Assembly (NCBI GenBank): GCA_012295275.1
Contig: CM022666.1
Coordinates: 8,315,765-8,379,764, forward strand
DNA: 64,000 nucleotides
From: Chrysomallon squamiferum
Taxonomy: Eukaryota > Mollusca > Gastropoda > Neomphalida > Peltospiridae
Direction of reading: 5' to 3'
Part shown: in pieces, positions 63,956 to 64,000 of the stretch
Layout: the number at the start of each line of letters is the position of its first letter
How positions within the stretch are numbered: position 1 is the stretch's first letter
Program-made: the position numbers and the translations under genes
The notes under the pieces: generated by a model
Seen by the model: the letters and a program-made list of their open reading frames with translations, nothing else
What the model was told of the DNA's origin: nothing
Databases searched by the model: none

Positions 63956-64000
63956 GATGTTACACGTTCGCGCCTTAATCTTGTATAAAAAGGAAAACAA

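Overview
This is an AT-rich, repeat-laden eukaryotic window, almost certainly from an invertebrate animal. Intron-containing genes of the TNF ligand superfamily, GT-AG splice sites, long (ATT)n/(AG)n/(GT)n microsatellites, a LINE with endonuclease, reverse transcriptase and RNase H domains, and Mutator-like transposase fossils all point away from prokaryotes. A mollusc, perhaps a gastropod, is my best guess. That rests on the general look of the repeats and the known expansion of TNF ligands in molluscs, not on a diagnostic gene.

The core of the window (about 2.8-57.1 kb) is a tandem array of five copies of one three-exon gene for a type II membrane TNF-family ligand. Exon 1 encodes the cytoplasmic tail, membrane anchor and a cysteine-bearing stalk. 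Exon 2 is only 37 nt. Exon 3 encodes the TNF homology domain. Initiator ATGs are at 5502, 16159, 30718, 42913 and 53447. Copies 1 (5502-10213) and 2 (16159-20909) read through completely as 271-residue proteins. Copy 3 (30718-35402) has an intact exon 1 but two indel lesions and a 12-nt deletion in the TNF exon. Copy 4 (42913-43257) has lost its exon 1 splice acceptor and is cut in intron 1 by a LINE; exons 2 and 3 are gone. Copy 5 (53447-54999) has exons 1 and 2 but lacks 40 codons of the stalk, and no exon 3 is found before or after a 200-N gap at 57095-57294. A further relic upstream module (25.45-27.43 kb), partly inverted, lies ahead of copy 3.

Between exons 2 and 3 of copies 1, 2, 3 and 5 lies a decayed MULE (Mutator-like) transposase, so that insertion predates the array. 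Two kinds of 5' module precede the genes. P1 has a TATA box and an NRF-1-like palindrome (copies 2, 4 and the relic before 3). P2 has a CACGTG box and a small non-coding exon (copies 1, 3, 5). The module type largely follows the exon 1 sequence class, suggesting that an ancestral two-gene unit was amplified, with later gene conversion. A block with a consensus kappaB-type site (1.96, 10.86 and 37.01 kb) recurs in the spacers upstream of copies 1, 2 and 4.

The LINE (about 44.3-49.7 kb) is a 5'-truncated, frameshifted RNase H-bearing element. From 57.3 kb to the end there is no TNF sequence. This part holds a duplicated block with a 118/127-bp tandem repeat, several minisatellites, a cluster of three perfect CRE palindromes near 62.57 kb and a possible minus-strand first exon at the right edge. 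Most other open frames are translations of simple repeats.
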